A stretch of 64,000 nt of DNA, taken from NCBI RefSeq assembly GCF_006064855.1, contig NZ_CP040753.1, positions 620,001 to 684,000 on the forward strand, given 5' to 3'. Source of the DNA: Sulfitobacter sp. BSw21498 (lineage in GTDB: Bacteria; Pseudomonadota; Alphaproteobacteria; Rhodobacterales; Rhodobacteraceae). The notes under the pieces are model-generated. The model was not told where the DNA came from, made no database searches, and saw only the letters and a program-made list of their open reading frames with translations. The first letter of the stretch is position 1. The number at the start of each line of letters is the position of its first letter. This document shows, in pieces, positions 51,534 through 61,229 of this stretch. Made by a program: the position numbers and the translations under genes.

Positions 51534-54500
51534 ATGACCAAAGAGACCCACGACTTTTACCCCTACGCCCTGTCGGACCGCTATACGCGGACCGAAGGAA
51601 CAGTGTTTCTGACCGGCACGCAAGCGCTGGTACGGATTATGCTGGATCAGGCGCGGCGCGATACGGCGCAGGGGCTGAACACTGCGGGGTTTATCTCGGG
51701 ATATCGCGGCTCGCCGCTTGGGGCCGTCGATCTAGAGCTTTGGCGCGCGCGGGATGTGACGAAGGACAATAATATCACCTTTATGCCCGCTGTAAACGAA
51801 GACCTCGGGGCGACAGCCGTCTTGGGCGCGCAGCAGGCGGTGCTCGACCCTCATTGCGAAGTCGAGGGCGTGTTCTCCATGTGGTATGGCAAGGGGCCGG
51901 GCGTTGACCGGTCAGGCGATGCACTGCGCCACGGCAACGCCTATGGGTCGTCGCCCAAGGGCGGCGTTCTGGTTGTTGCGGGGGACGACCACGGGTGCGT
52001 GTCGTCATCGATGCCGCATCAGTCCGATGTGGCGTTCATGACGTGGATGATGCCCACGCTAAACCCTGCAAACGTGGGCGAATTCCTTGTGTTTGGCGCG
52101 TACGGGCTGGCGCTTAGCCGGTTTTCGGGCACATGGGTCGGTTTCAAGGCGATCTCTGAAACGGTGGAAAGCGGGCAATCGGTGATCCTGCGCCCTGACC
52201 GCGCGTTCACTCTTCCGCAGTTCACTCCACCGCCCGGCGGTCTGCATGTACGCCGCTCTGATATGCCGAGCCCCGAGATCGAGACACGTCTGGAACATAA
52301 GCTGCGTGCCGTCGAAGCCTTTGTCGAAGCCAACCCGATCGACAAGCGCATCTATGATCTGGAAGACGCGATCTTTGGCATCGTCACCACCGGCAAGGGC
52401 CATCTGGACCTGATGGAAGCGCTGCGTCTGTTGGGGTTGGACGAGGCGGCGTGTCGGCGCTTGGGGATCGATATTTACAAGGTCGGGATGGTCTGGCCCT
52501 TGGCGCGACGGGATGCGCTGGCATTTGTGTCCGACACCAAAGAGGTGCTGGTGATCGAGGAAAAACGCGGCATCATCGAAAGCCAGCTTAAGGAATATTT
52601 CTACGATTGGCCGGGGCACAAGCCCGGTCGCATGGTCGGCAAACACCGCGCGGCGGGCGATCCGCTGCTGCCATGGACCGGAGAGCTAAGCCCGCTGGCA
52701 TTGGTGCCGGTCGTGGCCGAACGGCTTGATGCGTTCTTTCCGGATGAAAACCTGCTGCAAAAGGCGCGTGCGCTGACTGAAAAGCCGCCTGTTTTGTTGA
52801 ACGTGCCAGGGGCCAAGCGCACGCCGTATTTCTGTTCGGGTTGTCCGCATAATACATCGACAAAACTGCCCGAGGGCTCGCAGGCTGCATCGGGCATTGG
52901 CTGTCACGTCATGGCGGGGTGGATGGACCGCGAAACCGGCGGTTATGCGCAAATGGGCGGCGAGGGCGTGCCGCATGTGGTGGCGTCCAAGTTTAACGGT
53001 GGCAAGCATTTATTCCAGAACCTGGGCGAGGGCACGTGGTACCACTCGGGCTCGCTTGCCATTCGTCAGGCGGTCGCGGCACAGACGAATATAACGTATA
53101 AAATCCTTTATAACGATGCGGTTGCGATGACGGGCGGGCAACCCGTGGACGGGCCGATCAGCGTGGCCGGTATCGCCCAAACGTGTCGTGCCGAAGGGGT
53201 GGCGCGGATCGCGCTGGTGTCGGATGTCATCGACAAATTCGACCGTGCTGATTTCCCGCAAGGCACCAGCTTCCATTCGCGCGAAGACATGGATATCGTC
53301 CAGCGCGACCTGCGCGAGGTCAAAGGCGTATCGGTGCTGATCTACGAGCAAACCTGTGCCACCGAAAAACGCCGCCGCCGCAAACGCGGCCAGATGGAGG
53401 ACCCAAAACGCTTTGCCTTCATCAACCCGGCTGTCTGCGAAGGCTGCGGCGATTGCTCGCTCGAAAGCAACTGCCTGAGCATCGAGCCGCTGGAGACTGA
53501 ACTGGGCCGCAAGCGCAAGATCAACCTGTCGAGCTGCAACAAGGATTTTTCCTGTCTGAACGGTTTCTGCCCGAGCTTTGTGACCCTTGAAGGCGCTGTT
53601 CGGCGCAAGAAAACCGGTGCCGAGGTGGATATCGACGCGCTGCTGTCCGACATAACCCCGCCCGTATTGCCAAAGTTGCAGACGCCATTTGACCTGTTGG
53701 TCACAGGGGTTGGCGGCACGGGGGTCATTACCGTGGGCGCGTTGATCACGATGGCGGCGCATCTGGAAGGCAAGGGGTCAAGCGTGCTGGATTTCACCGG
53801 CTTTGCGCAGAAATTCGGGACCGTGCTGAGCTTTATCAGGATCGGGACGTCACCCGATGCGATCCATCAGGTGCGTATTGACCACGGGGCGGCGGATGCC
53901 GTGATTGGATGCGATATCGTCGTGTCTTCAGCCGCGCAGGCCTCGGTATATTATGGGGCCGACACCAAGGTTGTGCTGAACCTTGCGGAAATGCCGACGG
54001 GTGATCTGGTGCTGCACCGCGATGCGCAGCTGCACACCGATCTGCGTGAGGAGGTTATCCGCGCTACAGTGGGGGGCGAGAACCTTGTTGGTTTTGACGC
54101 CAACGCCATGGCCGAACGGTTTTTAGGCGATACGGTTTTTGCAAATATGATGATGCTGGGCTTCGCGTGGCAAAAAGGGCTGGTGCCGGTATCCCACGCG
54201 GCATTGCGACAGGCGATTGTATTGAACGGCGTGGCTATAAACAAAAACCACCGCGCCTTTGATCTGGGTCGCATTATGGCGGCAACGCCCGATGCGCTTG
54301 CCTTGCCGCAAAAGACAAAGCCGACAGCGGACAGCCCCGCGATTATCGCAGACCGGGCTGAACGGCTGCGTGCGTATCAAGACGACGGATATGCGCAGCG
54401 CTATCTTGATCGCTTAGCTCAATTCCGCAGCGCACTTCCGCGCGCTCACGCCGAAGATCTGACGCAGGTTGCCGCCAAGGCGTTGTACAAGCTGATGGCG

Positions 54501-54953
54501 TTCAAAGATGAATACGAGGTCGCGCGTCTGCACAGCGACCCCACCTTTGCCGCGCTGCTGGAGGAAGAGTTCGAGCCGGGGTTCAAGATCAACTATCACA
54601 TGGCCCCGCCAATCGTATCCTTGCGCAAGGATGCACGCGGGCGCCCGGTTAAGCGTGCTTTCGGTGGATGGCTCACCCCTGTGCTGTCCGGCCTTGCGAA
54701 GCTCAGCCCGCTGCGTGGTACGACGCTGGATGTGTTTGGCTACACGCAAGAGCGCCGCGAAGAGGTGGCCCTGATCCGCTGGTACGAAGATTTGATGGAT
54801 GAGCTGCCGGCCAAGGTTGATGATGCACGCAGTGAGGTAGTGCATAAGCTGCTGGCGTTGCCGTTGGATATACGCGGTTTCGGACCGGTAAAACACGCCG
54901 CTGTCGAAGCCGCGCATGCGCAAGAGCTACAGTTGAGAGCGGCGCTAGAATAG
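51534..54953 (+). CDS. Indolepyruvate ferredoxin oxidoreductase, fused alpha-beta form
   Basis: 1139 aa, the size of the one-chain form in alpha-proteobacteria. It oxidatively decarboxylates aryl or branched 2-oxo acids (from amino-acid transamination) to acyl-CoA, using TPP and an Fe-S centre. Order: alpha-type part (GFISGYRGSPLGAVDLELWRA near 45), TPP-binding part with CSGCPHNTSTKLPEGS near 430, GIGCHVMAGWMDRETGGYAQMGGEGV near 455, an Fe-S motif CEGCGDCSLESNC near 635, then the beta-type domain (LLVTGVGGTGVITVGALI near 725; FTGFAQKFGTVLSFIRIG near 760). Divergent Lrp regulator. ATG 51534 is clear. Confidence 0.92.
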   Translation: MTKETHDFYPYALSDRYTRTEGTVFLTGTQALVRIMLDQARRDTAQGLNTAGFISGYRGSPLGAVDLELWRARDVTKDNNITFMPAVNEDLGATAVLGAQQAVLDPHCEVEGVFSMWYGKGPGVDRSGDALRHGNAYGSSPKGGVLVVAGDDHGCVSSSMPHQSDVAFMTWMMPTLNPANVGEFLVFGAYGLALSRFSGTWVGFKAISETVESGQSVILRPDRAFTLPQFTPPPGGLHVRRSDMPSPEIETRLEHKLRAVEAFVEANPIDKRIYDLEDAIFGIVTTGKGHLDLMEALRLLGLDEAACRRLGIDIYKVGMVWPLARRDALAFVSDTKEVLVIEEKRGIIESQLKEYFYDWPGHKPGRMVGKHRAAGDPLLPWTGELSPLALVPVVAERLDAFFPDENLLQKARALTEKPPVLLNVPGAKRTPYFCSGCPHNTSTKLPEGSQAASGIGCHVMAGWMDRETGGYAQMGGEGVPHVVASKFNGGKHLFQNLGEGTWYHSGSLAIRQAVAAQTNITYKILYNDAVAMTGGQPVDGPISVAGIAQTCRAEGVARIALVSDVIDKFDRADFPQGTSFHSREDMDIVQRDLREVKGVSVLIYEQTCATEKRRRRKRGQMEDPKRFAFINPAVCEGCGDCSLESNCLSIEPLETELGRKRKINLSSCNKDFSCLNGFCPSFVTLEGAVRRKKTGAEVDIDALLSDITPPVLPKLQTPFDLLVTGVGGTGVITVGALITMAAHLEGKGSSVLDFTGFAQKFGTVLSFIRIGTSPDAIHQVRIDHGAADAVIGCDIVVSSAAQASVYYGADTKVVLNLAEMPTGDLVLHRDAQLHTDLREEVIRATVGGENLVGFDANAMAERFLGDTVFANMMMLGFAWQKGLVPVSHAALRQAIVLNGVAINKNHRAFDLGRIMAATPDALALPQKTKPTADSPAIIADRAERLRAYQDDGYAQRYLDRLAQFRSALPRAHAEDLTQVAAKALYKLMAFKDEYEVARLHSDPTFAALLEEEFEPGFKINYHMAPPIVSLRKDARGRPVKRAFGGWLTPVLSGLAKLSPLRGTTLDVFGYTQERREEVALIRWYEDLMDELPAKVDDARSEVVHKLLALPLDIRGFGPVKHAAVEAAHAQELQLRAALE

Positions 54954-55050
54954 AACTTGATAGTTCAGTTTAACTTCGGATTTAAAATAAATAAAAACAG
55001 TGGGATGCGGTGGTTTTATAATGTTATGCTTCAGCGTTAAGTGTCTGAAT

Positions 55051-55758
55051 TCACTGACCCGCTGACTGCGTAAAATCAAGCCAGATCGGCAGGTGATCCG
55101 AGGCGCGGCGGGCGTCGTCCGTCTCGCATACGCCGCCGTCTGTGACGTTCAGCGCGGCGTCTACCGCGATGCGGTCCAGTGCTGCCAGCGGCAGGCGTGC
55201 GTGATAGCTTTTGCCCGGAGCATAGATTTCAAAATGATGCGCCAGCCGTCCAAGACCGACGTTCAGCGACCACTCATTCATGTCGCCCGCGATAAGCGTC
55301 GGGCGTTGAGACTGTTCATCCAGATGCGCGATCAACGCTGAAAGCTGCGCGCGACGCGATCTGCGCATAAGGCCCAGATGGGTGGCGATGATGCGCATGG
55401 GGATATCGTAGAGGTCGAAATCGACAACCATCGCACCGCGGGGTTCCATCCCGGGCAGGTTCAGGTGTTTGACATCGACCAGCTTTGCGTCGGGGCTTAA
55501 TAGAACGGCGTTGCCATGCCACCCGATGCTGACTTCACTGGGGACGGGCACGGCGATCAGCCCGGTTTGCGCGGTCACCTGATCCACCGGCAGCGCCGAG
55601 GGGCGGGGCCCAAGCCGCATGTCGGCTTCTTGCAGCACGACAATGTCTGCATTGAGCGTCTCTATCACCCTCATCACGCGGTCCGGGTCGCGCTTGCGAT
55701 CCGTGCCCATGGCCTTGCGCATGTTATAGCTGGCGATGCGAAGGGTGGTCTGGGTCAC
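55051..55758 (-). CDS. Endonuclease/exonuclease/phosphatase-family protein
   Basis: About 235 aa. Fold landmarks are RIASYNMRKAMG near the N terminus (Asn), IVVLQEADM (catalytic Glu), RIIATHLGLMRRSRRAQ (His/Asn region), LIAGDMNEWS (Asp-x-Asn), and a closing SDHLPIWLDF (catalytic Asp-His). Members include DNase I-like nucleases and phosphodiesterases. The frame runs on to 55860, but GTG 55758 follows TAGGAGC and overlaps the cls stop by 4 bp (GTGA), indicating coupling with the cardiolipin synthase gene. Confidence 0.88.
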   Translation of the reverse strand: MTQTTLRIASYNMRKAMGTDRKRDPDRVMRVIETLNADIVVLQEADMRLGPRPSALPVDQVTAQTGLIAVPVPSEVSIGWHGNAVLLSPDAKLVDVKHLNLPGMEPRGAMVVDFDLYDIPMRIIATHLGLMRRSRRAQLSALIAHLDEQSQRPTLIAGDMNEWSLNVGLGRLAHHFEIYAPGKSYHARLPLAALDRIAVDAALNVTDGGVCETDDARRASDHLPIWLDFTQSAGQ

Positions 55759-57119
55759 AAGATCGGTGCTCCTATGCGAAAGACGCCCTCGGCTAGGCGG
55801 CGGGGCAGATGCGGACTTGGCATGTTTTCGTGGCACTCTGCCTCTCGGGCCTTGAACCAATCCGACAGGATTGCCACGCTGTTTGCGTCATAAACGAATA
55901 ACATCGCCTCAAAGTTCAAAAGCATACTGCGCACATCAAAGTTTGCAGTGCCTACCAGCCCCACATCATCAATCAGCGCAGCCTTGGCATGGATCATGGC
56001 GGGTTCGTAATATTTGACTTTAGCACCCGCTGTATGGGCATCGCGCAAGTACCCGCCGCGCGCGAAGTCGGCAATATGCTGGTTGGATTTATGCGGCACC
56101 AGAATACGTACATCGACTCCGCGCAACGCGGCGATGCGCAGCGCATTCGCCAGCGGCTCTGTCGGGACAAAGTACGGGGTGGCGATCCAGATACGGGTTT
56201 GCGCCAGATGCAGCGCACGAATGATCCCGTCGTGCAGCGGGTCTTCGACGATATCAGGGCCCGACGGGATGAGCTGTACCGTGGCATTGCCCGCCGTTGT
56301 GGGGGCGGGCGTAGTAATATGGTCTACATCTTCGCCACAGGCGACTTCCCAGTCGGACCGGAACACATCGCAAAACGTCTGCACCGACTGACCTTCCAGG
56401 GTAAAGGCCAGATCAACCCAGTGATCCGCGTGGGGATGGTCAGACATATAGTGTTCGCCAATATTCATCCCGCCCGAAAAAACGCGCGCGTGATCGGCGA
56501 TGATCATCTTGCGGTGATTGCGCAGGTTCAGGTGGCCACTGCTGGGCAACTGCAGGATCGGCGAAAAGAACAGAACCTCGCCACCCGCCTTACGCAGCGC
56601 TTTGACTGCCTTGGAGGGGCCGCGCAACGTGCCCAGCCGGTCCATCAGCAAGCGGACCTTTACACCATTGCGGGCTTTCTCGGTCAGCGCATTGACGACA
56701 TGATTACCGGTATCGTCATCCGAAACGATATAGAACAGCACATCGATGGTCTGTGTCGCGCTGGTGATCAGCTCCATCGCTGCGGTGTAGGCAGTCTGTG
56801 GTGTTTCATGCAGGTTGAACCGCTGCGCCTCTAGCGCGGGGGGCAGGCCGAAGTTCTGGAACATCTGGTCAAGCGCATGCACCGGAGTTTGTGGATCTTC
56901 CTTTTGAGTAAAGTGGATGGGCTCGTAGCGTTTCCCTTGCTTGCGGAAGCCCAGTGCCAGAAACAGTGGAGCAGCAACATAAGGCATGACCACCAAAAAC
57001 AGGATCCACGCGGCCGTTGATTGCGGGCTGCGGCGCTGTTGCAAAAGAATAAAGGCCACACCAAGCGTCAGCAGGATAACGCCAACAACCTCTATATGAG
57101 TGGTGAGAAATGCAATCAT
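55755..57119 (-). CDS. cls: Cardiolipin synthase (PLD superfamily)
   Basis: 454 aa. Two N-terminal membrane helices (VVGVILLTLGVAFILL, AAWILFLVVMPYVAAPLFLAL) are followed by two phospholipase-D domains, each with an HxKxxxxD motif: HRKMIIADHARVFSGG (about 206-222) and HAKAALIDDVGLVGTANFD (about 393-411). This is the ClsA layout, condensing phosphatidylglycerol to cardiolipin in the inner membrane. ATG 57119 is the only good start. The EEP-family gene follows in the same operon, a pairing that may reflect shared regulation rather than shared chemistry. Confidence 0.9.
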   Translation of the reverse strand: MIAFLTTHIEVVGVILLTLGVAFILLQQRRSPQSTAAWILFLVVMPYVAAPLFLALGFRKQGKRYEPIHFTQKEDPQTPVHALDQMFQNFGLPPALEAQRFNLHETPQTAYTAAMELITSATQTIDVLFYIVSDDDTGNHVVNALTEKARNGVKVRLLMDRLGTLRGPSKAVKALRKAGGEVLFFSPILQLPSSGHLNLRNHRKMIIADHARVFSGGMNIGEHYMSDHPHADHWVDLAFTLEGQSVQTFCDVFRSDWEVACGEDVDHITTPAPTTAGNATVQLIPSGPDIVEDPLHDGIIRALHLAQTRIWIATPYFVPTEPLANALRIAALRGVDVRILVPHKSNQHIADFARGGYLRDAHTAGAKVKYYEPAMIHAKAALIDDVGLVGTANFDVRSMLLNFEAMLFVYDANSVAILSDWFKAREAECHENMPSPHLPRRLAEGVFRIGAPIL

Positions 57120-57490
57120 GGTCGTTTTGCCCCTGAGTCGTAGAAAATCCCGCCATCCGGGCTGCTCAGCTACCTAGCACATAGCGGTCTAGCCGCCACA
57201 TTTTGCAGCATTTTTGCCGAATTTTGACTACAGTGCGCGTGGGTATGGTTCCAGCTTTAGGAAAATTTATTTTCGAGTGTTGTGTCAGGGTGCGGTGAAA
57301 CCGCCTGCGTGGTGTTATTTATAAGGGGCTACGGCGGTAGTGCTCTGCCGAAGGAATGTGCATTTGAGCAACATATTACCGATCACCAACCCGTGATTGG
57401 GAAATCCTGCAACCAGAGCTTAGCTGCCGTGTTGTGTCGATGAAGCGGGAAGCGCCCGCTCCGATACAAACTGATCGAGGAGTTACGATT
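57120..57490. other. Divergent intergenic region
   Basis: About 370 bp between cls and the outer-membrane barrel gene; contains the promoter of the latter. GAGGAGTTACG precedes its ATG. No other feature was recognised. Confidence 0.4.
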
Positions 57491-58099
57491 ATGAAACGCA
57501 CTATGAAACTTGCATCCGCAGCCTTTTTGGCATCCACAGCATTCGCTGGCGCAGCATTCGCTGGTAGCCTGTCGGAGCCAGTGATCGAGCCCGTAATGAC
57601 CGCGCCCGTTGCTGCACCAAACTTGGGCGGCGACTGGACAGGCTTCTACACAGGTCTGCAGTTGGGCTATTCCGAAGCCGACACCAACTTTGGTGTTGAC
57701 GGCGACAACGGTTCCTACGGTTTCCACGCTGGTTATAACTACGACTTCGGTCGCTTCGTACTGGGCGGCGAGCTCGACTATGACAAAACAGACATCGACC
57801 TGGATGACGCAGCCGGCGTAACCCAAGGCAGCATCGACTCCGTTGCTCGTGCGAAAATCAAAGGCGGCTATGATCTGGGCAACACTCTGATCTACGCAAC
57901 CGGCGGTTACGCTCGTGCCGACACGTCCATTGGTGACGAAGACGGTGCCTTCTACGGTATCGGCATGGATTACAAAATCACCGAGCAATACAGCGTTGGT
58001 GCCGAACTTCTCGAGCACAAGTTTGATGACGTAGGCGGTGTTTCCGGTGCAGACGCAGATGTAACCACATTCAACGTTCGTGGTTCCTACCGTTTCTAA
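57491..58099 (+). CDS. Outer-membrane beta-barrel (porin-like) protein
   Basis: About 202 aa. Signal peptide (KLASAAFLASTAFAGAAFAG), then a typical 8-strand OmpA/OmpW-like opening LGGDWTGFYTGLQLGYSEAD and closing FNVRGSYRF with C-terminal Phe. Repeated YGFHAGYNYDFGRFVLGGELDYDK strands support a small barrel of the type common in alpha-proteobacterial surface proteins. ATG 57491 follows GAGGAGTTACGATT; the frame is open further upstream without a signal peptide. The terminator at 58186 indicates a single-gene, probably well-expressed unit. Confidence 0.87.
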   Translation: MKRTMKLASAAFLASTAFAGAAFAGSLSEPVIEPVMTAPVAAPNLGGDWTGFYTGLQLGYSEADTNFGVDGDNGSYGFHAGYNYDFGRFVLGGELDYDKTDIDLDDAAGVTQGSIDSVARAKIKGGYDLGNTLIYATGGYARADTSIGDEDGAFYGIGMDYKITEQYSVGAELLEHKFDDVGGVSGADADVTTFNVRGSYRF

Positions 58100-58185
58100 G
58101 CTGATAAGCTGACAACTGGCGGTGTATCTGCCGAGGGCGTCGCAACGCGATTTCTTCGGCAGATGATATATAAAAAGTGCCAGTC

Positions 58186-58218
58186 AAAAAGGCTGGAGGA
58201 TTATCCTCCGGCCTTTTT
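58186..58218. terminator. Rho-independent terminator between convergent genes
   Basis: AAAAAGGCTGGAGGA pairs with TCCTCCGGCCTTTTT (one T-G mispair), giving a strong stem with an A-tract upstream and a T-tract downstream, so it can serve both the barrel gene and the aminotransferase gene. Confidence 0.88.
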
Positions 58219-58255
58219 AGATTCTTTCATATCGGTTCTTGTCGGGGTGCCGGTG

Positions 58256-59434
58256 TCAGGCTGCAAGCGCTTCGGCAAAATCACACAGGGTGGCCAGTGC
58301 TTGGGCAAAGCGCGTGTTCTCGATCGTCATTGCGACACGGATATGTCCCGCCGCGGCCTCGCCAAAACTTTCGCCAGGCATGACTGCGATGTGGTGTTTC
58401 TCGAGCAATGCATAGGCAAATTCCTCGCCCGTCATACCGGTGCTGCGAATATCCAGCATTACGTACATCGCGCCTTGGGCAGGAACGAGGCTGACGGCGT
58501 TTTGCCGTGCCAGAATATCCTGAGCCAACAACCGGCGACGTTGGAAGGGAGCCGAGATTTCGGTCTCGAACGCAGCGCCCTGGTTCAGCGCGAACAAGGC
58601 GGCATCCTGAATGTATCCCGGCACGCCATAGGTCGTGTGGGTCGCAAGATTGGTCAGATGTTCAATCGCGTCGACCGGCCCGACGATCCAGCCACAACGG
58701 GAACCGGTCATAGCGTGGCTTTTCGACATCGACCCCACGACCAGCGTGTGATCTGCCATACCGTCCAGCGCGCGCGGCGACAGATGTTCGCCTTCCCAAA
58801 CCTGCGTGTCATACACCTCGTCCGAGATCAGCCACATGTTGTGATCCCGGCAGACCTGCGCGATGCCTTCAAGCGTCTCGCGAGAATAGACAACGCCCGT
58901 CGGGTTGTTGGGGGAATTGACCAGCAGCGATGTTGCTCCGGTCTGCTTGGCTGCGGCGGCTATCGCGTCGGGTCGGGGCTGAAATGCATCATCGGCACTG
59001 GCGAAAACGGCATGGGGTAGGGCGCTGACACCGCGGATCGTGCCGGGGTAGGTGGCATAGTACGGATCGATATAAAGCGCGGTATCGCCGGGGTTGCAGG
59101 TCGCCATATGCGCCGCAAACAGCGCACTTTGCCCACCGGGTGTGATCAGCACATTATCGCGCGTTGTGGGGACACCGGTGCGTTCTTGCAGCCGCGCGGC
59201 CACGGCATCGCGCAGGTCGGTGGTGCCGGGAATGGCAGCATAGCCTGTGTGACCGGCCAGCGCTGCACGGTGCATATCTTGCAAGATCGGCGCGGCAGTA
59301 CGGATGTCGTGTTCGCCAATGGTCAGTTCGGTTACATCGGTACCATCCGCGATCATCTGGCGCGCGCGCAAGAATACGCCCCAACCGTCTGATCCGCCGC
59401 CAAGCAGTCCTGTAATACGCGATGATAGTTGCAT
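58256..59434 (-). CDS. PLP-dependent class I/II aminotransferase
   Basis: 392 aa, normal size. Fold-type I landmarks are VLITPGGQSALFAAHM near 95, LVNSPNNPTGVVYSRETLE near 160-180 (substrate-binding Asn), ISDEVYDTQVW near 200 (Asp for the PLP nitrogen), the PLP lysine in VVGSMSKSHAMTGSRCGWIVG (about 232-252), and an Arg near the C terminus in HIRVAMTIEN. It belongs to the aspartate/aromatic group; exact substrates cannot be told. ATG 59434 gives the usual N terminus. It converges with the outer-membrane gene on a shared terminator. Confidence 0.9.
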   Translation of the reverse strand: MQLSSRITGLLGGGSDGWGVFLRARQMIADGTDVTELTIGEHDIRTAAPILQDMHRAALAGHTGYAAIPGTTDLRDAVAARLQERTGVPTTRDNVLITPGGQSALFAAHMATCNPGDTALYIDPYYATYPGTIRGVSALPHAVFASADDAFQPRPDAIAAAAKQTGATSLLVNSPNNPTGVVYSRETLEGIAQVCRDHNMWLISDEVYDTQVWEGEHLSPRALDGMADHTLVVGSMSKSHAMTGSRCGWIVGPVDAIEHLTNLATHTTYGVPGYIQDAALFALNQGAAFETEISAPFQRRRLLAQDILARQNAVSLVPAQGAMYVMLDIRSTGMTGEEFAYALLEKHHIAVMPGESFGEAAAGHIRVAMTIENTRFAQALATLCDFAEALAA

Positions 59435-59659
59435 GCCGTCTCTCCCTCGTAACGTGAAGACGCAGGGGCGCAGAGCAGGGTTGATTTGTCAATCAGGCTT
59501 GACCGCCACGGGCGGGTCGGGCTACGCAGACCGCATGAAGATGATGCCACCCCTTATTTGCTGTATTACCTGCTAAGACCTTCCGGCGGGCTTGCTCACA
59601 TCGTTTTCTTCCCGAGATTTCAGTGCCATGCCCGCGCAATCCTTGCGTAAGGACGCGCC

Positions 59660-61123
59660 ATGACCTCAATCAAGCTGCACAACACGAAGACCCGCAAACG
59701 CGAGGATTTCATCCCAATCGATGATAAAAACGTGCGGATGTATGTCTGTGGGCCGACGGTGTACGACCGCGCCCACTTGGGCAACGCGCGCCCCGTCATC
59801 GTGTTTGACGTGCTCAACCGCCTGCTGCGCCATGTCTATGGCGAGGATCACGTGACCTACGTGCGCAACTTCACGGATGTGGATGACAAGATCAACGCGC
59901 GGGCGGCCGAAAGCGGGCGGTCAATCGGCGATATCACCGCTGAAACGACGCAGTGGTTTCTGGATGATATGGCCGCCGTTGGCGCGCTAGAGCCCAATCA
60001 CATGCCACGCGCCACGGCCTATATTCCGCAGATGGTCGAGATGATCGAAGGGCTGATCGCCAAGGGCCACGGCTATGCCGCCGAGGGGCATGTGCTCTTC
60101 GCCGTTGAAAGTTATAAGGAATATGGTGCGCTGTCGGGGCGGTCGATCGACGACATGATCGCCGGCGCACGCGTCGAAGTAGCCCCCTACAAACGCAACC
60201 CAATGGATTTTGTTTTGTGGAAACCGTCGGACGACGCAACGCCGGGGTGGGACAGTCCTTGGGGTCGCGGCCGTCCGGGCTGGCATATCGAATGTTCGGC
60301 CATGGCGGACGAACTGCTGTGGAAAGAACCCTTGCGTCAGGACCGTCTGTCTGAAGGTGCGAAAAGCCAGCCCCACGTTTTTGACATTCACGGCGGCGGG
60401 CTGGACCTGCAATTCCCGCACCACGAGGACGAAATCGCCCAAAGCTGCTGCGCCAATGGCACCGACGAAATGGCGCGCTACTGGCTGCACAACGAGATGT
60501 TGCAGGTCGAGGGCAAGAAGATGTCCAAGTCGCTTGGTAACTTCTTTACGGTACGGGACTTGTTGGATCAGGGCGTGCCGGGCGAAGTGATCCGTTTCGT
60601 CATGCTCAGCACCCACTATCGCAAGCCGATGGACTGGACGGAGAAGAAGCGCGACGAAGCGGAAAAGACGCTGCGAAAGTGGTTGGATTTGACACGAGAT
60701 TTACAGCCCAGCGATCCGACCACGTTTGCGCCCGATCAGAAACTGTTAGATGCCGTTGCCGACGACCTGAATACGCATCTCGCACTGACCTACCTGAATG
60801 CCCTGACTGCGCAGCCTCAAAAGCTGCTCGACCACGCGCGATGGCTTGGGTTCCTAGGCGACAAGGCGCGGCAGGATGATGAGAAGGCGCGATCTGCTTA
60901 CACAACAAGTATGGGAAGTGGTGCCTCGGACGCGCTGGCTTCGCTGGCCAATCGTCTCGACGAACTGCGACAAACCGCTATGCAAAGCAAAGATTTTTCT
61001 CAGGTCGATGCGTTCAAGAGCGCACTACTCGCAGCGGGAGTTGAGGTAAGGATGAGCAAAACGGGCGTGGATTTACAACCTGCGTCAAACTTCGACCCTG
61101 CCAAACTGGATGCGTTGAAGTGA
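59660..61123 (+). CDS. cysS: Cysteinyl-tRNA synthetase
   Basis: Class I aminoacyl-tRNA synthetase that charges tRNA-Cys, 487 aa. Signature [19 protein letters not shown] (zinc-binding Cys plus HIGH-like HLGN, about 27-45), zinc ligand regions (WHIECSAMA near 211, [19 protein letters not shown] near 236-254) and KMSKSLGN (about 287) are intact. The C-terminal anticodon-binding part is present. ATG 59660 is used. It is followed by citramalate synthase with a hairpin between. Single-copy core gene, a good anchor for phylogenetic placement. Confidence 0.96.
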   Translation: MTSIKLHNTKTRKREDFIPIDDKNVRMYVCGPTVYDRAHLGNARPVIVFDVLNRLLRHVYGEDHVTYVRNFTDVDDKINARAAESGRSIGDITAETTQWFLDDMAAVGALEPNHMPRATAYIPQMVEMIEGLIAKGHGYAAEGHVLFAVESYKEYGALSGRSIDDMIAGARVEVAPYKRNPMDFVLWKPSDDATPGWDSPWGRGRPGWHIECSAMADELLWKEPLRQDRLSEGAKSQPHVFDIHGGGLDLQFPHHEDEIAQSCCANGTDEMARYWLHNEMLQVEGKKMSKSLGNFFTVRDLLDQGVPGEVIRFVMLSTHYRKPMDWTEKKRDEAEKTLRKWLDLTRDLQPSDPTTFAPDQKLLDAVADDLNTHLALTYLNALTAQPQKLLDHARWLGFLGDKARQDDEKARSAYTTSMGSGASDALASLANRLDELRQTAMQSKDFSQVDAFKSALLAAGVEVRMSKTGVDLQPASNFDPAKLDALK

Positions 61124-61161
61124 TGTGCTACGCGTCCAGCACTGGTGCTTTTGCAACGTGC

Positions 61162-61191
61162 GGGAGCGAGGGGCCAGCCCCTCACGCTCCC
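61162..61191 (+). terminator. GC-rich hairpin after cysS
   Basis: GGGAGCGAGGGGC pairs with GCCCCTCACGCTCCC with a one-base bulge and a 2-nt loop. No T-tract. It is a REP-like or terminator structure between cysS and cimA. Confidence 0.55.
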
Positions 61192-61229
61192 CGGAGTTTA
61201 CTTGGCAAAATGAAGGAGGGATCGCTGCG